Source: Thiodiazotropha sp040506195 (GTDB taxonomy: Bacteria > Pseudomonadota > Gammaproteobacteria > Chromatiales > Chromatiaceae). Taken from it: a DNA stretch of 64,000 nucleotides. The stretch covers positions 59,371 to 123,370 of the forward strand of contig JBEVXH010000010.1 of NCBI GenBank assembly GCA_040506195.1, read 5' to 3'. Both the position numbers and the translations under genes were made by a program. The number at the start of each line of letters is the position of its first letter. Position 1 is the first letter of the stretch. Below the pieces are notes generated by a model. The model was not told the origin of the DNA. It made no database searches and saw only the letters and a program-made list of their open reading frames with translations. Of this stretch, positions 35,966 to 45,093 are shown piece by piece.

Positions 35966-37222
35966 TTAAGAAAGAGAAAGCGCCGCCTTCAAATCCTCAT
36001 GTTCAAAGGCTGAGGCCATGCGATCGATCTCGGCTTGCGTCAAACCCAGTCGCGCGGCCTCTTCGCGCCAGGTTCTCACGGCCATCCCGACTTCGGCAGC
36101 AATCGCGTGCGCCTTGTTTGCATCCAATTCAAAATATCCCACCACGCTCATCGCCAGGTCCAGCGAGGCTGAGCCGTCATCAAGATCAATGGCCGTTGTC
36201 AGAACGCGTGGTTTGATATCCGTGGGCACCGGATTGAGATCATAGGCTGGGGCCAATCGCCAGCCGTCCGGACCGGTATAGAGGAAAGCGTGATTACGTA
36301 AATGATCATCGGTGTTGGAGATCAAAATATTGAAAACGATACGTCGCCACAGCTCATGCATATCCTGGATCGGGCTAGCGCCATAGCGGCGCAGTGCATC
36401 AACAAATTCGAGATAACTGCGTGACTCGTTGTCGCTGGCCCCGAGCATACTCATGGCTGAAAGAAATGGAATACGCTCGCCTTGCACTCGGTCGAAACGA
36501 CGCAACAGCAGTACCGGCTTGTTCAACACATGCTCAATTCGCCTGTCGGGCACGGAGATACCGGATTTTGCCGCAAGACGGAGCGCAACCCCTTCCCAGA
36601 GAACCGCATTGAATTCATCATCCTTGTGTGGGAACTTAGCGATGGCGAGATGTCCATCCCGATCCCTAACAGAAGCCTTGGGACGTGCGCCACCCAATGA
36701 CGAGCCAGGGGCCAGCAGCAGGCGCAAATCCTCGTCGCTATCCGTATCACCAACGACATGTTCCGCTGCCGATAGCAGTTGTGGCAAATCAATCAGGGGC
36801 GGTATGCGAGCCGCTTCATGTTCGGCAAGAAACGGGCCTCCCTCCTGACTGGCAAAGCGCAAGGCACCCTGACGGGCTTCATCATCAACCCCGAGCAGAT
36901 AGTCGATTTCCATCAAAGTGCGTGGCGTCTCACCCACACGCTCAGCCCGTCGCCGTTCAGCCCGACGCATTAGAACCCGACCCCAGCGGTCTGGAGCGGA
37001 GTCGCCAATGGTGCCAAACAGGGGTCTACCTGAAGTGGTATGAAAAGGGCCCGGTCCAAGCGTGAGGGCCGGTTCCAGAGCGAAACGGTTTGCATACGCG
37101 AGCCAGCCCGCATCATATTCGAAGGTGGCGCTTTCTCTGCCCTTGCGCACGCGCGCCCACAAGCGTCCCGCCAGATGCGGCGTGCCGCCAATCTCCACAT
37201 AGACAAGCACTTCTGTTTCCAT
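35966..37222 (-). CDS. hipA: HipA-family serine/threonine kinase toxin (first module)
   Basis: A 418-residue HipA. The N-terminal HipA_N domain has FGTIGDSAPDRWGR near residue 70; the phosphate loop is SSLGGARPKASV near 175; the catalytic segment is ISNTDDHLRNHAFL near 310, and YDLNP near 335 is the metal-binding motif. HipA phosphorylates a tRNA synthetase or related target and stops growth until neutralised by HipB. The start directly abuts the hipB stop. The kinase motifs look intact. It is cargo between TIGR03747 and RAQPRD genes. Confidence 0.93.
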   Translation of the reverse strand: METEVLVYVEIGGTPHLAGRLWARVRKGRESATFEYDAGWLAYANRFALEPALTLGPGPFHTTSGRPLFGTIGDSAPDRWGRVLMRRAERRRAERVGETPRTLMEIDYLLGVDDEARQGALRFASQEGGPFLAEHEAARIPPLIDLPQLLSAAEHVVGDTDSDEDLRLLLAPGSSLGGARPKASVRDRDGHLAIAKFPHKDDEFNAVLWEGVALRLAAKSGISVPDRRIEHVLNKPVLLLRRFDRVQGERIPFLSAMSMLGASDNESRSYLEFVDALRRYGASPIQDMHELWRRIVFNILISNTDDHLRNHAFLYTGPDGWRLAPAYDLNPVPTDIKPRVLTTAIDLDDGSASLDLAMSVVGYFELDANKAHAIAAEVGMAVRTWREEAARLGLTQAEIDRMASAFEHEDLKAALSLS

Positions 37223-37566
37223 CAGGTTTTACTCTTCTGTCCAGACCGGCGCGGCTTGCGGATACGTTGCGGCAAGCGTTCCTCTTCCAGCTCGAGACCC
37301 ACCACATCCGTCCTGACATCCGCCAGGTCGCCCAATCGTTCCGCCATACCCAAAACAAAGAGCACATTGGCGTAGTTGCCGAGCGAAACGCCGGGGTTAC
37401 CCTTTTCTATCTTGTTCAGCGTTGTTCGACTGATAGAGGCCCGTTCTGCCATAACAGCCGTGGGGATGCGCCGCCTGAGCCTGGCATCACGGATATCCTG
37501 GCCAAGCTTGCGCAGCGCCCGCCTGACCGGAATTGGCACCATCAACTCCAGCTGAGTTTTGCCCAT
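37222..37566 (-). CDS. hipB: HipB-like HTH antitoxin (first module)
   Basis: A 114-residue XRE-type protein with the helix-turn-helix AVMAERASISRTTLNKIEKG in its centre and a basic C-terminus. It precedes hipA in the usual order with touching stop and start codons. It should bind HipA and repress the operon at the CGCTA/TAGCG boxes upstream. Confidence 0.9.
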   Translation of the reverse strand: MGKTQLELMVPIPVRRALRKLGQDIRDARLRRRIPTAVMAERASISRTTLNKIEKGNPGVSLGNYANVLFVLGMAERLGDLADVRTDVVGLELEEERLPQRIRKPRRSGQKSKT

Positions 37567-37586
37567 TTTTCGTCCATCTTTATGGT

Positions 37587-37644
37587 CGCTATGTTTAATA
37601 GCGTATATTATATTGGACGCTATATCAATTATTCAATGCTAAAC
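37587..37644 (-). promoter_or_regulatory. hipBA promoter with three CGCTA half-sites
   Basis: Read on the minus strand, TTGAAT and TATAAT are spaced by 18 bases. Boxes CGCTA (37587-37591), TAGCG (37599-37603) and CGCTA (37618-37622) form two overlapping inverted repeats that cover the -10 region and the spacer. This is the usual layout for repression by HipB. Confidence 0.6.
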
Positions 37645-37780
37645 ACCCCTAAAAAAAGCATATTACGTCCACTATTATTGACGTTATGTGCTTTAACAGC
37701 CGGTATTTTGAACATTTTCAGATTATTATGAGCGCCACATAACCTGATTCAGTCAGATTGCTCCACCCCACTCGAGTTTT

Positions 37781-38515
37781 TCAAAGGTACTTCTTGAAGG
37801 TGCTCGCCGTAACCGCCACCGTCAGTGCAAACAACGTCGCAAACGGCAAGATGACAAAGGTCGGATGCAGACTGAACGGCAAGGCGAGATAGGTCACCCA
37901 GGTCAGGACAACCAAAGGCAGTGCCGCCTTCTTCGCATAGTGATAGACAAAGGAACTCTCCCTCCCCCCACACCACCTCCGCAGATCGCGCTGCACCAGT
38001 CCATCGACGAGCGCGACCAGGCTAAACAGCAGGAAGATGGGCATCGCCAGGGTCAAAATAGCAAGGCGCACTGAGAACACCTGGGTCACCTGCATCATGG
38101 CCAATACGTACTTTTCCATGGGTTTGTAGACCTTATGCAGCGTTGCCCTGACGCCCTGCTCAACCTTCCGTGGAGGCAGTGACACCCATTGGATGAAATC
38201 CACAAACCACGTCACCTCGAAAAGATAGTGGTAGGAATTATCGGCGAACCGTTTGGCGAATCGTGCCGGATCGGAGGTCACAATACTGCGACGAAAATCG
38301 TTATCGAGAAAACTGATCTCCGTGACCAGCATGGTACGACTGTGATCCGTCCCTTCGTCCGGCCACCAGAGCACCATGCCAGCCCATTCGAGGATGATCG
38401 AGAACAACAGCGAAAACAACAACCATTGGATGATCTTCGCGACAGCCGATAAGCTCTTCGAAAACAGCCCTTGCTGAACTACTCGACGACGAGGATCTGC
38501 CACGGCCTCAGCCAT
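37781..38515 (-). CDS. ICE membrane protein, PFL_4697 (TIGR03747) family
   Basis: A 244-residue protein with four hydrophobic segments: WLLFSLLFSIILEWAGMVL (31-49), a pair in the region LAILTLAMPIFLLFSLVALV (about 150-170), and a C-terminal pair around LPLVVLTWVTYLALPF. It follows TraD in all elements of this class and is thought to work with the coupling protein. The start codon and the traD stop share 8 bases. Confidence 0.88.
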   Translation of the reverse strand: MAEAVADPRRRVVQQGLFSKSLSAVAKIIQWLLFSLLFSIILEWAGMVLWWPDEGTDHSRTMLVTEISFLDNDFRRSIVTSDPARFAKRFADNSYHYLFEVTWFVDFIQWVSLPPRKVEQGVRATLHKVYKPMEKYVLAMMQVTQVFSVRLAILTLAMPIFLLFSLVALVDGLVQRDLRRWCGGRESSFVYHYAKKAALPLVVLTWVTYLALPFSLHPTFVILPFATLFALTVAVTASTFKKYL

Positions 38516-40607
38516 CGGAGGCCTCCGGTTCTAACTCGGGTTCGCTGGCATCCGGCGCGGCTCCCCACCACGGCTCCTGTACACGGTACCAGTGATCGTT
38601 GGTGATGTAGGTGCGCTCCATCTCATTGGTGATCTCGGTGAGCGTCTCAGGCATATCCGAGTCCGTTGCGGGCAACGGCATGCGAATCTTCCATAGCTGG
38701 CCACCTTCCAGGAGGGTAAAGGCCTGCCCCTTGGGTAGGGTTATCAACTCGGCCGGTGTGAGCAACGGGACTTCCGAAACGCTGATCCGGTCCTCGTTGC
38801 GGGAGCTAAAATCTATTCCGGAACCTGGCTCTGAGGAATCGTTAACACCGGAAACACTCATCAGGGTGAACACTTCGACACTGGGCAGTTGGTCGGTGAG
38901 CATCTCGGCCGTGGCCAACTCTTTCACCCTTAGCATAATCATCGTGTTGAAGTTACCGGCTACCTGCCCGGCCTTCGCGCGGTTGCCGATGCGTGCTTCG
39001 ACATCCGACCAGGTCTGGGTGTAGGCCGTGACCTGAAAGCCGGCACCACCGGCCTTATTAAGTAGGGGAACGAACTCGTCACCGATCAGTTCGTTGAACT
39101 CATCGGCATGCATGGAGATGGTGGGCGGTGTGTCTATGGATTCTCCGTCCACGCCATGTTTGTAAATGTGTCCGGCGACCGACACCAGATCAGCGAACAT
39201 GGAATTGCCGACCGCGCTGGCCACGGTGGTATCAGTCAGGGCGTCCAGCCCAATATAGACGATGCCCTTGCGCCGGATGACTTCCATCCATTCGAAGATC
39301 GGACGCGTATCGTTCTTATCCAGATAATCCGGGGAAATGAGTTCGGCGATGTTGCCCGTTGTCAGCTTCTCCATCAATGGGCCGACGGAGCTGACGATCT
39401 TGTCGAAGTAGGTCTTGTCGTACTTGAAGGCAGACACCAGCCCATCGAGGACTGGATCGTAGAGGTCCTGTGCCTGCAGATGCCGCATCAGCGCAATAGC
39501 TTCTTTACTGCGACCCCGCAGGGCTGCCGGCAGGTTACGTTCCGAGATCTTACTCGACAGCTCCTCAACCTGTTCCTTCCAGTCCTCGGCGCCGTGTGTA
39601 TCCAGATGCGCCTCGGCATACTCCGTGAACAGGGGTTCGATATCGTTGATGTAGCGTCGGACCTGCTGATAGTCCGGACGGCGGTTCAGCGCCACCAGTG
39701 CGCGGGCAATGATGTTGACGAATCGCCAGGCGAACTCCTTGAAGGCTGCCGAATTTCCTTCACTGGGCAATTGATTGGCGATGCGGGTGGCGACCTCGGT
39801 GATGCGCGAGAAGTTGCCAATGGCGTTGTAGCGAGCCGAGACCTGCGGAAATCCCAGGTGGAACATAGTGAAGTCTTTGGCCCGTCCGGCCCGTTTGGCC
39901 TCGGCATACACTCGCCGCAACAAACCCGCATCCCCCTTGGGGTCGAAGACGATCACCACGTCCCCACGGCGAATGTCTTGGGTGATGAGGATCTCGGCCA
40001 GCCGGGTCTTACCGACGCGAGTGGTCCCCAACACCAGGGTATGCCCCACCCGCTCACCGATGTCCATCCACACGTCCTGCTCGTCCGGCTCCACGGCATG
40101 CAGGGCCGGTTTGCCACCGACGGCCGGCAACGGGGACAGCGGATTCCACCAGGCCCGGACCCGAAACAGCCGCGCCAACACACTCAGAATCGGGACCGAT
40201 TCCCAGGCGACCTCCTTGCGGCGCGCCCATTGATACAGGGTACCCGGCTGGACATAACGCTGGACCTCCGGCCGGATGGTATCGCGCAGGCGCTGGGTGT
40301 GTTTCTGGGTCCAGCGAAAGCCCCGGCCCAGAAAGAGCTTGCGGCGGCTGAGGGGGATCTTGCGGGAACGTACCTTATAGATGGGCAGCCGGCGCATGTT
40401 GCCCTGGTAGCGCAGTACCCGCCAGGCTTGTCGGCCCCGGATCACGCCGATCAGTCCGAGTACGGCGCCGGCGCCATAAGCGACACCCGGCGGCATCATC
40501 AGCGCCCATGGGGCCAGAATGGCTATCCCTGCCGTCGCAAAGGCCACCAATGTCGACCACAGCTCGACCGGGGGCCGCAGCAGTGCCTCGATGGGATGTG
40601 TGCTCAC
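38508..40607 (-). CDS. traD: TraD-type coupling protein of the SXT/TOL family
   Basis: A 699-residue ATPase. Two N-terminal membrane helices (about 17-50), Walker A LGTTRVGKTRLAEIL near residue 195, Walker B VVIVFDPKGD near 215 and HADEFNELIGDEFVPLL near 500. The coupling protein brings the relaxase-DNA complex to the secretion channel. Translation starts at a GTG that overlaps the upstream stop codon (GTGA). The relaxase it should serve is not in this window. Confidence 0.93.
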   Translation of the reverse strand: MSTHPIEALLRPPVELWSTLVAFATAGIAILAPWALMMPPGVAYGAGAVLGLIGVIRGRQAWRVLRYQGNMRRLPIYKVRSRKIPLSRRKLFLGRGFRWTQKHTQRLRDTIRPEVQRYVQPGTLYQWARRKEVAWESVPILSVLARLFRVRAWWNPLSPLPAVGGKPALHAVEPDEQDVWMDIGERVGHTLVLGTTRVGKTRLAEILITQDIRRGDVVIVFDPKGDAGLLRRVYAEAKRAGRAKDFTMFHLGFPQVSARYNAIGNFSRITEVATRIANQLPSEGNSAAFKEFAWRFVNIIARALVALNRRPDYQQVRRYINDIEPLFTEYAEAHLDTHGAEDWKEQVEELSSKISERNLPAALRGRSKEAIALMRHLQAQDLYDPVLDGLVSAFKYDKTYFDKIVSSVGPLMEKLTTGNIAELISPDYLDKNDTRPIFEWMEVIRRKGIVYIGLDALTDTTVASAVGNSMFADLVSVAGHIYKHGVDGESIDTPPTISMHADEFNELIGDEFVPLLNKAGGAGFQVTAYTQTWSDVEARIGNRAKAGQVAGNFNTMIMLRVKELATAEMLTDQLPSVEVFTLMSVSGVNDSSEPGSGIDFSSRNEDRISVSEVPLLTPAELITLPKGQAFTLLEGGQLWKIRMPLPATDSDMPETLTEITNEMERTYITNDHWYRVQEPWWGAAPDASEPELEPEASDG

Positions 40608-41134
40608 TGCTCGATGCCGTGCACCGAAATCAGCACCGGATAATGCGAAACGCTCAGTGCCTTCGAGATGTCGCTCCCTGACGCTGGCAGGATAGACAGG
40701 CCGTCGGCCAGTCTGGCAATCGTTCGCAAATCATCCATCGTCTCGGCCTGCACCAGCATCCCGACCGCACCGATCTCCTTGAGCCGGTCGCGGTGTGCCT
40801 GCAACCATTGCCGGGACCTCGTATCGGAACCGATCAAAAAGAAAGGTCGTGTGAACGGCCGGTCATGCGCGCGTGCCTGCACCGGTCCCGGTGTCAGACC
40901 GGGTGATTGAATCGGCAACCAGGCTTTGGGGTCAGCGGCCCCGAGCTGGGGTTTTGTAGGAACCGGACTTTGCTGTGGCAAACCATCCTGGGTTTGAAAA
41001 ACTTCCAGAAAAGGCGCAATGAGTTGTGTATTGCCACTGTCATGGATCACGGTCAGATCAGCCTGGGCCATAACAGGTACCAGCAGGCAACTCATGACCA
41101 TGAGCTTGCAGCAACAAGGATTGAATCGACCCAT
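40604..41134 (-). CDS. ICE protein, PFL_4695 (TIGR03765) family
   Basis: A 176-residue exported protein with a signal peptide (LMVMSCLLVPVMAQA). The mature part ends in ISKALSVSHYPVLIS, the region that defines the family. The function is unknown; it always lies next to traD and the transglycosylase gene. A strong ribosome binding site, AAGGAGGGG, lies in the end of the upstream gene. Confidence 0.85.
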   Translation of the reverse strand: MGRFNPCCCKLMVMSCLLVPVMAQADLTVIHDSGNTQLIAPFLEVFQTQDGLPQQSPVPTKPQLGAADPKAWLPIQSPGLTPGPVQARAHDRPFTRPFFLIGSDTRSRQWLQAHRDRLKEIGAVGMLVQAETMDDLRTIARLADGLSILPASGSDISKALSVSHYPVLISVHGIEQ

Positions 41135-41138
41135 CGTG

Positions 41139-41675
41139 TTACCCCTCCTTTACAATGCGCTGCCAGTGAGAGACAACACGGCGACGGTAACGGTCTGCAC
41201 GATAGGAATCCTTCGGCGCGTGATAACAGCCAACGCTGCCCCACCAATCCTGCAGCGCTGCATAACAATCCTGCAGAATCCCGGCGCCCACGCGTATGTT
41301 GTGATACGGATCAAGCGCCTGCCACGGGGTTCCGAGCCGATCCTGGTGATAAAGCCAGTTCACTTGCATCAGGCCGATATCGATGGAACGCTTGCCCTCT
41401 TCCAGATACGCCGTCAATGCCTGCCAGGCCGCTTGTCTGGAATCGAAAAAGTAACCCTGCCCGGCCACGTTCAATGTCCAGGGCCAGGGCCGGATTGCAT
41501 CGGTCTGTCCCGTCTGCTTACCGCTTTCAGTGAGTGCCACAGCGAACAGAACGCTCTGGGGTATTCCGTGCTCTGCCGCAATCATGCGATAGCCCGCTGG
41601 CACGGATTCATTCGCCCTACCCATGGAAGGAAGCGTCAGGGCGGCAAATACGACCGGCCAGCCAAAAATTCGCAT
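41139..41675 (-). CDS. Lytic transglycosylase of the conjugation system (SLT domain)
   Basis: About 178 residues. A signal peptide (IFGWPVVFAALTLPSMGRA) leads to an SLT domain: LFAVALTESGKQ carries the catalytic glutamate, SIDIGLMQVNWLYH the second motif, and LDPYHNIRVGAGIL the third. The enzyme opens peptidoglycan for the transfer channel. The frame continues upstream through the inverted-repeat element, so the start is uncertain; MRIFGW is used because it begins a normal signal peptide, with 41687 as the alternative. Confidence 0.87.
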   Translation of the reverse strand: MRIFGWPVVFAALTLPSMGRANESVPAGYRMIAAEHGIPQSVLFAVALTESGKQTGQTDAIRPWPWTLNVAGQGYFFDSRQAAWQALTAYLEEGKRSIDIGLMQVNWLYHQDRLGTPWQALDPYHNIRVGAGILQDCYAALQDWWGSVGCYHAPKDSYRADRYRRRVVSHWQRIVKEG

Positions 41676-41692
41676 CAACGCCACCATGGGTG

Positions 41693-41842
41693 AGTGTGGT
41701 GAGTCGGAGGTGCATCGCGTTTCAGCGTGATCAATCCTGCGTTGCCGCTCTTGAAAAGGGCGAGCCATTCTCGGCGGACGGCGCCTTGTCTTGATTGCTC
41801 TCGGTTGCTCTGAAACACGATGCACCTCCGACTCACTACACT
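41693..41842. repeat. 150-base element bounded by 33-base inverted repeats
   Basis: Arms at 41693-41725 and 41810-41842 are complementary at 31 of 33 positions; each contains GTGAGTCGGAGGTGCATCG. They enclose 84 bases. The left arm lies just before the transglycosylase start and the right arm runs into the stop codon of the TIGR03759 gene. It could be a miniature transposon, an invertible switch or a strong RNA hairpin. Confidence 0.85.
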
Positions 41843-42617
41843 AAAGCTCCGAAACCAGTAGTTTTGAAACGTCCTCGCCTCGACGGCGCAATATGGACGG
41901 GACGTCACCTTGCCCCTGGGTCAGTTTGTCGAGGGCACCGCCATCATGATTGAGGGTGATCCGTCGGCTGCGTACCCAGTCGGGATCGATCTGATGATTG
42001 GACGCCCAGTCCCTGACGGTGCGATCATCGCCCTTGTCCACATGGGTGAGATAGATATCGATACCGTTGACTTCGTCGATCCGCTTTAACAGCTTATTCA
42101 GCACCAGATCGCAGGCCGGACAATCCGGACGAGTAAAGTACAACAGGCGGTCTCCGGACTGAAAGGGATTTTTCATCTCGGTCTTCCCCGGCAACCGGCT
42201 GATATCGATCAGCGACATATTCGGATACAGGCGCTTGGTTGCTGCATCGTAGGCGCGCTGGAACGCAAGGATACGGCCGGCGTCTTCATACATCGCTTGC
42301 GCCCACACCTCGGCATATCGCTGCCGCTCCGCATCATCACGCGCATGAATACCGAGTACCTCGATGGGCGATATCGTCACCGGGCTGATGCTCCCGCGTA
42401 TGCCCTGCATCAATTGTTTGTAACGGCGCCACTCCGTCTGCGACAAATCCCATAGCTGGGCCCGTAGTCGATCGGATTTCGATAGTGTGTTGCCTTTTAT
42501 CGACGTATCCACGGGACCCGTGCTATCGATTTGAGTGTTGATGATGTCGGCAGCCCAGACAGGAGTGGCTACCAGAAAAGCGATTGATAGCAGAAGCGGT
42601 TTACACTGAATATTCAT
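41841..42617 (-). CDS. ICE protein, PFL_4693 (TIGR03759) family, thioredoxin-like
   Basis: A 258-residue exported protein: signal peptide PLLLSIAFLVATPVWA, a helical region with QTEWRRYKQLMQGIRG, and a C-terminal thioredoxin-like domain with the CPAC active site in YFTRPDCPACDLVL. It may form or isomerise disulfides in the many-cysteine transfer proteins such as the TraU-like one. The start MNIQ has GGGGAG 7 bases upstream. The final bases, including the stop codon, lie in the arm of the inverted-repeat element. Confidence 0.87.
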   Translation of the reverse strand: MNIQCKPLLLSIAFLVATPVWAADIINTQIDSTGPVDTSIKGNTLSKSDRLRAQLWDLSQTEWRRYKQLMQGIRGSISPVTISPIEVLGIHARDDAERQRYAEVWAQAMYEDAGRILAFQRAYDAATKRLYPNMSLIDISRLPGKTEMKNPFQSGDRLLYFTRPDCPACDLVLNKLLKRIDEVNGIDIYLTHVDKGDDRTVRDWASNHQIDPDWVRSRRITLNHDGGALDKLTQGQGDVPSILRRRGEDVSKLLVSEL

Positions 42618-42621
42618 ACCG

Positions 42622-42879
42622 TTACTCCCCATCGCGACTGCATTCCTGGCGCTTGAACCCAACACTATTGTCAGGTGATGGCGCCGTAAGGTCTCGTTGG
42701 ACCAAGGGAGCATGGGAATATCGGCAAGGTCTCACCTGAGTCTCTACAAACGGTTCACTTTGAGCCTGGTCGGTTTCGGCAACATGTTTCTGGATGCTAT
42801 CCACATCACAAGACTCCGAAGTCTGAGAGTCGATGACCAGGACCCCGATCGTGAATAGCAGAGCCATGATGATTTCCAT
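42622..42879 (-). CDS. 85-residue hypothetical ICE protein
   Basis: The N-terminus is hydrophobic (IIMALLFTIGVLVI), either a signal anchor or signal peptide, followed by a polar tail with two cysteines. The ATG has GAGGTGA upstream and lies between the PilL-N and TIGR03759 genes with short gaps. A small gene is commonly found here in this class. Its function is unknown. Confidence 0.65.
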   Translation of the reverse strand: MEIIMALLFTIGVLVIDSQTSESCDVDSIQKHVAETDQAQSEPFVETQVRPCRYSHAPLVQRDLTAPSPDNSVGFKRQECSRDGE

Positions 42880-42883
42880 CGAC

Positions 42884-43363
42884 TCACCTCGTTTCCTTAT
42901 GCGGGATTGGCACTGCAATCGATTCGATGGAATCGCAGCGCTCGAAGGTCACTAAGCGGTGCACGGGATCTTCGACTAAGCGGTAGGCCGGACCTGCCAA
43001 GGTCTCAAGGGCAGTGCGTAGAGGCACAGGCCCCAGATTACGATGAGGACCGGGTAATGGCAGGACCAGGAGCCATGCCCTGGAGACCTCGGCCATGGCT
43101 TGGGGTACAAGACGATAACCGCTGGATTCCAGTAGGTACTCCATGGCCTGACCGACCTGGGTAACCGTTTCAGGAAACCTGACCTTGACCATTGCAGACA
43201 ACAGGTCAGCTTGTTCCAAGGTCGGTGTGGTTTGCTGAGTCGTATACCGGCCGACTCTGAGTTCCTGCGCTTCGAGCCAGAGTGGATTGATCGAGGCGAC
43301 AAACCCAAGGGAGAGGATGATTTTCCGGTATCGGCTTCGAGGTCGTGTCGCTGTCAGGTACAT
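42884..43363 (-). CDS. PilL N-terminal domain-like pilus protein (TIGR03748 family)
   Basis: A 159-residue exported protein with a signal segment (KIILSLGFVASINPLWLEA) and a conserved domain (TVTQVGQAMEYLLESSGYRL, PLRTALETLAGPAYRL) shared with PilL/TcpQ and secretin-associated proteins. It is named for the N-terminal part of PilL of PFGI-1-type elements. It is the first gene of the transfer block. Confidence 0.82.
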   Translation of the reverse strand: MYLTATRPRSRYRKIILSLGFVASINPLWLEAQELRVGRYTTQQTTPTLEQADLLSAMVKVRFPETVTQVGQAMEYLLESSGYRLVPQAMAEVSRAWLLVLPLPGPHRNLGPVPLRTALETLAGPAYRLVEDPVHRLVTFERCDSIESIAVPIPHKETR

Positions 43364-43554
43364 CGTATTCTCCCAGTATCAAGTCAGAGTCGGTCGGATT
43401 TCAACTACCGGCTGGATACTGCCTGTCAGCATTGCGTCAGTGGAGGGTTAATCCTTTCAAGCCATTGCGAGGTTCCTGTCTATCAGACCTGCCTAGCAGG
43501 CTATAATCTGCCCTTGGTGAAAACCCGGAATTCGACCGATATAAGGAAGCTGGC

Positions 43555-44778
43555 ATGAATCAAGAAAGCCGTGTGGCGGTATTCGTAGATGCAGAAAATC
43601 TGACCCAATGGATCAAACTGGGTGGTCTCGAGGTGCTGCTGGAGGATCTCAGTTCCATGGGAACCGTCGTGGTCCGAAAGGCCTATGGCCGCTGGACGAA
43701 CAGCGCTCTGGCCGTCCACCAGGCAACCCTGAATCGCCACGGTTTCGAGCTGATCCATACCTTCCACCCCGTCAGCGGGAAGAATTCGGCCGACATCCAG
43801 ATCACGGTGGATGTCATGGAGTATGCCTGGCGTGACGATCTCGCCTGTATCGCGCTGGCGACCGGTGACTCCGATTTCAGTCCTTTGTTTCGTCGATTGC
43901 GGGAAATGGGTAAACAGGTGGTCGGCATTGGCCCTCGCTCTGCCCTGAGTGAATCCGTCAAGAGTTCCTGCTCCCGGTTCTTCTATACCCAGACCGAAAA
44001 GGCCTCCGCCAACCAGGACGAGGCCTCCCGCGCCTCCGCATTCGACGATGCGGCTGACCTGCTCGAAAAGGCCCTGAAGACCTTCGATGGTCCCGCCAAT
44101 TGCTCAGCCCTCAAGAACCTGATGCTGAACCTCGATAGCGCCTTCGATGAAAAGTCAATGGGTTTCAAGAGCTTTACGGCTTTCGTCAAGGCAGTTGACG
44201 GGATCGAACTGAGACAGGATGACAACACCTGGTGCGCGATCTTTGCAGATAACGAACCTGCTATCGAAGTGCCTCCTCAACAGTCTCATACTGCGGAACC
44301 GAATAACCAAACCATCGATTCGTCTGAAGGATATCGTAGAATCCTACGGAAGAAACATTGGCGATCGCTTCCTACAGCCGTCCTGTCCCAGTGTTATCAA
44401 GAGATGCAAAAAATTGGTCCAATTCCAAAGTCTGAACTACTGGAGACCACTGTGGCATCCTGTGGGGGTGATGTGACCACAGCAGATGTGAATAAAGCAG
44501 CCGCACTTTTGCTCAAAGCAGGTTTTTTGAAAAGATCCAATGCCGACGAGGATGAGGAGTATCTGTGGCAGGTTTCTACAAAACCGGTGGCCGAGATGCT
44601 CTACTCGGTAGATCAAGCCATGGTAGTTCGACTGCTCGTTGGTCTGAATGAAATACACAGCCCGCTGGTTCGAGAGTACCTCCCTCCCCTGTTCCTGGTG
44701 AAGCACACTGACCAGGAAATCGATCAATTGATCCGGGAAGCCAAGCAGATGAATCGCAATGACAGTGGCCAGGAATGA
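43555..44778 (+). CDS. NYN-domain nuclease-like protein with OST-HTH/LOTUS domains
   Basis: A 407-residue protein. Residues 1-140 form a NYN (LabA/DUF88) PIN-like nuclease domain with acidic residues D12 (VFVDAEN), D80, D86 and D105/D107 (ATGDSDFSPL). Residues about 155-230 and 255-335 look like winged-helix OST-HTH (LOTUS) modules, which bind RNA. Such proteins are expected to cut RNA. An AAGGAAG site lies before the ATG. It faces away from the transfer genes and is ICE cargo. It could be a defence or message-control protein; neither is shown. Confidence 0.85.
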   Translation: MNQESRVAVFVDAENLTQWIKLGGLEVLLEDLSSMGTVVVRKAYGRWTNSALAVHQATLNRHGFELIHTFHPVSGKNSADIQITVDVMEYAWRDDLACIALATGDSDFSPLFRRLREMGKQVVGIGPRSALSESVKSSCSRFFYTQTEKASANQDEASRASAFDDAADLLEKALKTFDGPANCSALKNLMLNLDSAFDEKSMGFKSFTAFVKAVDGIELRQDDNTWCAIFADNEPAIEVPPQQSHTAEPNNQTIDSSEGYRRILRKKHWRSLPTAVLSQCYQEMQKIGPIPKSELLETTVASCGGDVTTADVNKAAALLLKAGFLKRSNADEDEEYLWQVSTKPVAEMLYSVDQAMVVRLLVGLNEIHSPLVREYLPPLFLVKHTDQEIDQLIREAKQMNRNDSGQE

Positions 44779-44793
44779 GTTCTGTTCCTATTG

Positions 44794-45093
44794 CTACCCG
44801 CAATAGACCGAGACAATATTCCAAGCATTAACGAAGAAAGGGGCATGATCAAAATCGAATACGCCGGGATGGCCCAGGTAGGCCTCTTTCATGCCACCCG
44901 TATGAAAGGCCACTTGGTCATAATCCTTGTCACCGGTAAGAGTGCTGCCCATTGACGTGAAGTGTTGCGACAGTATCAGCCGCTTCGCCTTCTGTGGAAT
45001 GCCACGCAGGGCCCTTGTTGACAGCAGTGCCTGACGCTCTGTTGCCAACACGTAAGTAAATACGGGATCTTCCTGATCGTGTGGGACGATCAC
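44794..45093 (-). pseudogene. C-terminal fragment of a possible endonuclease/exonuclease/phosphatase-fold protein
   Basis: The 99-codon frame begins directly after the toxin gene, from a GTG inside its stop region. It has the look of a protein tail: SQHFTSMGSTLTGDKDYDQVAF and FDFDHAPFFV recall the end of that fold, where a D-H pair is catalytic. No N-terminal half is found upstream, so this is probably a truncated gene. The family guess is weak. Confidence 0.35.

Noticed and set aside
39108..40643. A 511-codon plus-strand frame antisense to traD
   Set aside because: TraD motifs on the minus strand are unbroken; the frame is a mirror of its codon use.
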